From assembly GCA_937923575.1 (NCBI GenBank), contig CALDUL010000021.1:1-54963 (forward strand): a stretch of DNA of 54,963 bases, read 5' to 3'. This DNA comes from an uncultured Algimonas sp. GTDB lineage: Bacteria; Pseudomonadota; Alphaproteobacteria; Caulobacterales; Maricaulaceae. Positions 53,395 to 54,963 of this stretch are shown in pieces. Both the position numbers and the translations under genes were made by a program. Below the pieces are notes generated by a model, which ran no database searches, was not told the origin of the DNA, and was given only the letters and a program-made list of their open reading frames with translations. Numbering within the stretch: position 1 is the stretch's first letter; each line of letters starts with the position of its first letter.

Positions 53395-54963
53395 CTAGCC
53401 CGCAGCGCTTTTTGGCGCGGCCTGCTTCTGGTCCAGCGCACGGTTCAGTGCGCCGATCAGCTTGGTGCGCATGACGGGTTTGCTCAGAAAAGCATCGGCA
53501 CCGGCAGCGACGGCGTTGTTGGCCGCGGTCCCGGCTGAATCCGCGCTCAGCACGATGATCGGGAGCTGGCCCTTCACGCCGGGCATATCGCGAATATGGC
53601 GCGTGGTTTCCAGCCCGTTCATGCCGGGCATGCGGATGTCCATGATGACGGCGTCGACAGAGCGCGCAGCCAGAATCCGCAGGGCCTCGGCCCCGCTCAA
53701 CGCCTCGATGCAGTCCACACCTGCCGGCTCCAGCATCAGTTTGATCACGTCCTGATTGCTGGGCAGGTCTTCGACCACGAGAACGCTCAAGCCGTTTAGG
53801 CCGTCGCGTTCACGCACCGCGCGCGCAGGCAGGGGCTCGATGACGTCGTCAAACATCGGCGCGGCGACCATGAGGTCGATCAGCTCGGCTTCATAGGAGC
53901 CGGGTGGCGCTTCGGACGGAGCGACGGTCATGGGTGTTTTGGCGATCACCGGATCGGCCGCCGCCATTGGTGACGCAACGGTTGACGATGCCAGAGTTGC
54001 CGTTTCAGCTTCGATCGGTAACGGGGCGGGAGCTATCACAGGCGGCTCGATGGTTTTCGCGGGAACGGCGGCCATCTCCATATCCGGCGCAGCAATCGCT
54101 TCGGCCACGGCTGGAAGGCCAAGACGGGCCGTGAAGGTAAATTCGGAGCCGCGGCCTTCGACCGACTTCACGCTAACGTCCCCGCCCATCATCCGGGCCA
54201 ACTTGCGCGCAATCGACAGTGACAGGCCTGCGCCGCCATATTTGCGGGTCATCGTCGCATCGGCTTGCACGAAAGGTTTGAACAGCTCCGCCTGTACGGC
54301 TTCGCTAATGCCCTGACCGGTATCGGCGACAATCAGGCAAAAGTCGAAGTTCCCGTCGGCGGCGACAAAGCCGGTCGCGTGCATATGGACGCGGCCCGAA
54401 TGGGTAAACCGCATGGCATTGGCGAGCAGGAATTTGGCGCATTGGCGAATGCGGGTCGCATCGGCGATGACGAAACGGTCCAGCTCTGGCGCGATGAACT
54501 GCGTGTAGTCGAGCGACTTTTCATCCGCCCAGCGGTTCCAGCGTTCGGCTTCCTCGCGCAGCATGGCGGACAGATCGGTCTCATCTGGCGCCAGCTCCAT
54601 CTTGTCCGCCTCGATTGTCGACATGTCGATCAGGGACTCCAGCAGATCGAACAATTGCTCTCCACTATCCTGAATGGCTTGTGCTTGTGCCTTTATGGCG
54701 GCGTCGGCACTGTGGTTGATCATGGCGTCCGATATGCCGATCACGGCATTCAGAGGCGTGCGCAGCTCATGGTTGATCAGCCCCAGGAACTCGGTCTTCA
54801 TCTTCTCGGCAGAGAGCGCCTGTATCTGTAGCGCCTGGACCTGCGCATTCGTCTTCTCGCGGTAGCGCAGGAAGAAGATCAGGGCGATGATCGCAGCGCC
54901 GAGACCCGCGAGCAGCGCCAGCAGGGCACGGTTAATCGTCTTCTGCTGCTCCAGCTGCACGGC
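53395..54963 (-). CDS. Hybrid histidine kinase with C-terminal receiver, 5' end cut by the window
   Basis: The frame stays open to the window edge. The visible part starts with a helical linker and one membrane segment (LLALLAGLGAAIIALIFFLRY), a coiled coil, then HisKA with H64 in INHELRTPLN and an ATPase domain with DTGQGIS and GGAGLSLSIARKLARMMGG. A Pro/Ala-rich linker of about 100 residues precedes a receiver domain with SVLVVEDLPSNQ and phosphoacceptor Asp in VIMDIRMPGMNG. Kinases with this layout usually have an N-terminal periplasmic or TPR sensor, which would lie to the right. The signal is unknown. Confidence 0.88.
   Translation of the reverse strand, partial: AVQLEQQKTINRALLALLAGLGAAIIALIFFLRYREKTNAQVQALQIQALSAEKMKTEFLGLINHELRTPLNAVIGISDAMINHSADAAIKAQAQAIQDSGEQLFDLLESLIDMSTIEADKMELAPDETDLSAMLREEAERWNRWADEKSLDYTQFIAPELDRFVIADATRIRQCAKFLLANAMRFTHSGRVHMHATGFVAADGNFDFCLIVADTGQGISEAVQAELFKPFVQADATMTRKYGGAGLSLSIARKLARMMGGDVSVKSVEGRGSEFTFTARLGLPAVAEAIAAPDMEMAAVPAKTIEPPVIAPAPLPIEAETATLASSTVASPMAAADPVIAKTPMTVAPSEAPPGSYEAELIDLMVAAPMFDDVIEPLPARAVRERDGLNGLSVLVVEDLPSNQDVIKLMLEPAGVDCIEALSGAEALRILAARSVDAVIMDIRMPGMNGLETTRHIRDMPGVKGQLPIIVLSADSAGTAANNAVAAGADAFLSKPVMRTKLIGALNRALDQKQAAPKSAAG

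Overview
The window is a gene-dense, GC-rich chromosomal segment of an alphaproteobacterium. The bolA / J-protein / cobS block, aroK-aroB-CorC next to xerD-accA, secA-PPIase-argJ-mutT, ybeY-ybeX-lnt-XRE-trmB, secB divergent from a Tim44-like gene with mltA and smr, and zapA next to a 6S RNA are all arrangements typical of that class. The many lipoproteins, the TorF-type outer-membrane protein and the Caulobacterales-like gene neighbourhoods suggest a Hyphomonadaceae/Maricaulales-type marine relative, but the exact family is inference. I see no prophage, IS element, CRISPR array, tRNA or rRNA. Most of the region is core chromosome.

Layout. 1-5.1 kb: cobS, a GT2 glycosyltransferase, a large membrane protein and a J-domain gene on the minus strand, with bolA divergent. 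5.1-9.9 kb (minus): a lipoprotein amidohydrolase, then the overlapping aroK-aroB-CorC/HlyC operon. 10.0-13.8 kb (plus): a 45-residue membrane protein, a secreted 451-residue protein, xerD, a 90-residue protein and accA. 13.8-17.7 kb (minus): a TorF-type outer-membrane protein and secA. 17.9-20.4 kb (plus): a parvulin lipoprotein, argJ and mutT, joined by ATGA overlaps. 20.4-26.7 kb: a GlsB/YeaQ small membrane protein and the complete ligase-associated DNA repair set: phosphoesterase and Lhr-type helicase (minus), exonuclease and ATP-dependent ligase (plus). 26.9-29.8 kb: a DUF892 protein, an IclR regulator and a thiolase. 29.9-31.0 kb (minus): 6S RNA, zapA and a coiled-coil partner.

31.1-43.2 kb (plus, except secB): gap-pgk-fba run directly into ybeY-ybeX-lnt, so lower glycolysis is fused to the rRNA-maturation/lipoprotein-acylation cluster. 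Then come an XRE regulator, trmB, secB (minus), a Tim44-like protein, mltA, a small membrane protein, smr and an HSL-type esterase. 43.2-54.96 kb: amidase lipoprotein, msrA and hslU (minus), MATE exporter, thiolase-like protein, C39-like lipoprotein, a second XRE regulator with a 113-residue partner, a PQQ-type sugar dehydrogenase, a small membrane protein and a hybrid histidine kinase that runs off the right edge.

The most notable points are: ybeY has no ATG, GTG or TTG start and is in the same frame as fba, separated only by one TAG; a perfect 21-bp tandem repeat carrying two dyads overlaps the start of the second XRE gene; a well-structured 6S RNA is present; GAPDH has a substituted coenzyme-selecting aspartate; SecB has a Lys/Ala-rich extension; metK and hslV are missing from their usual neighbourhoods; and a small membrane ORF lies upstream of the xerD operon. 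I did not find a clearly new multi-gene defence or mobile system.
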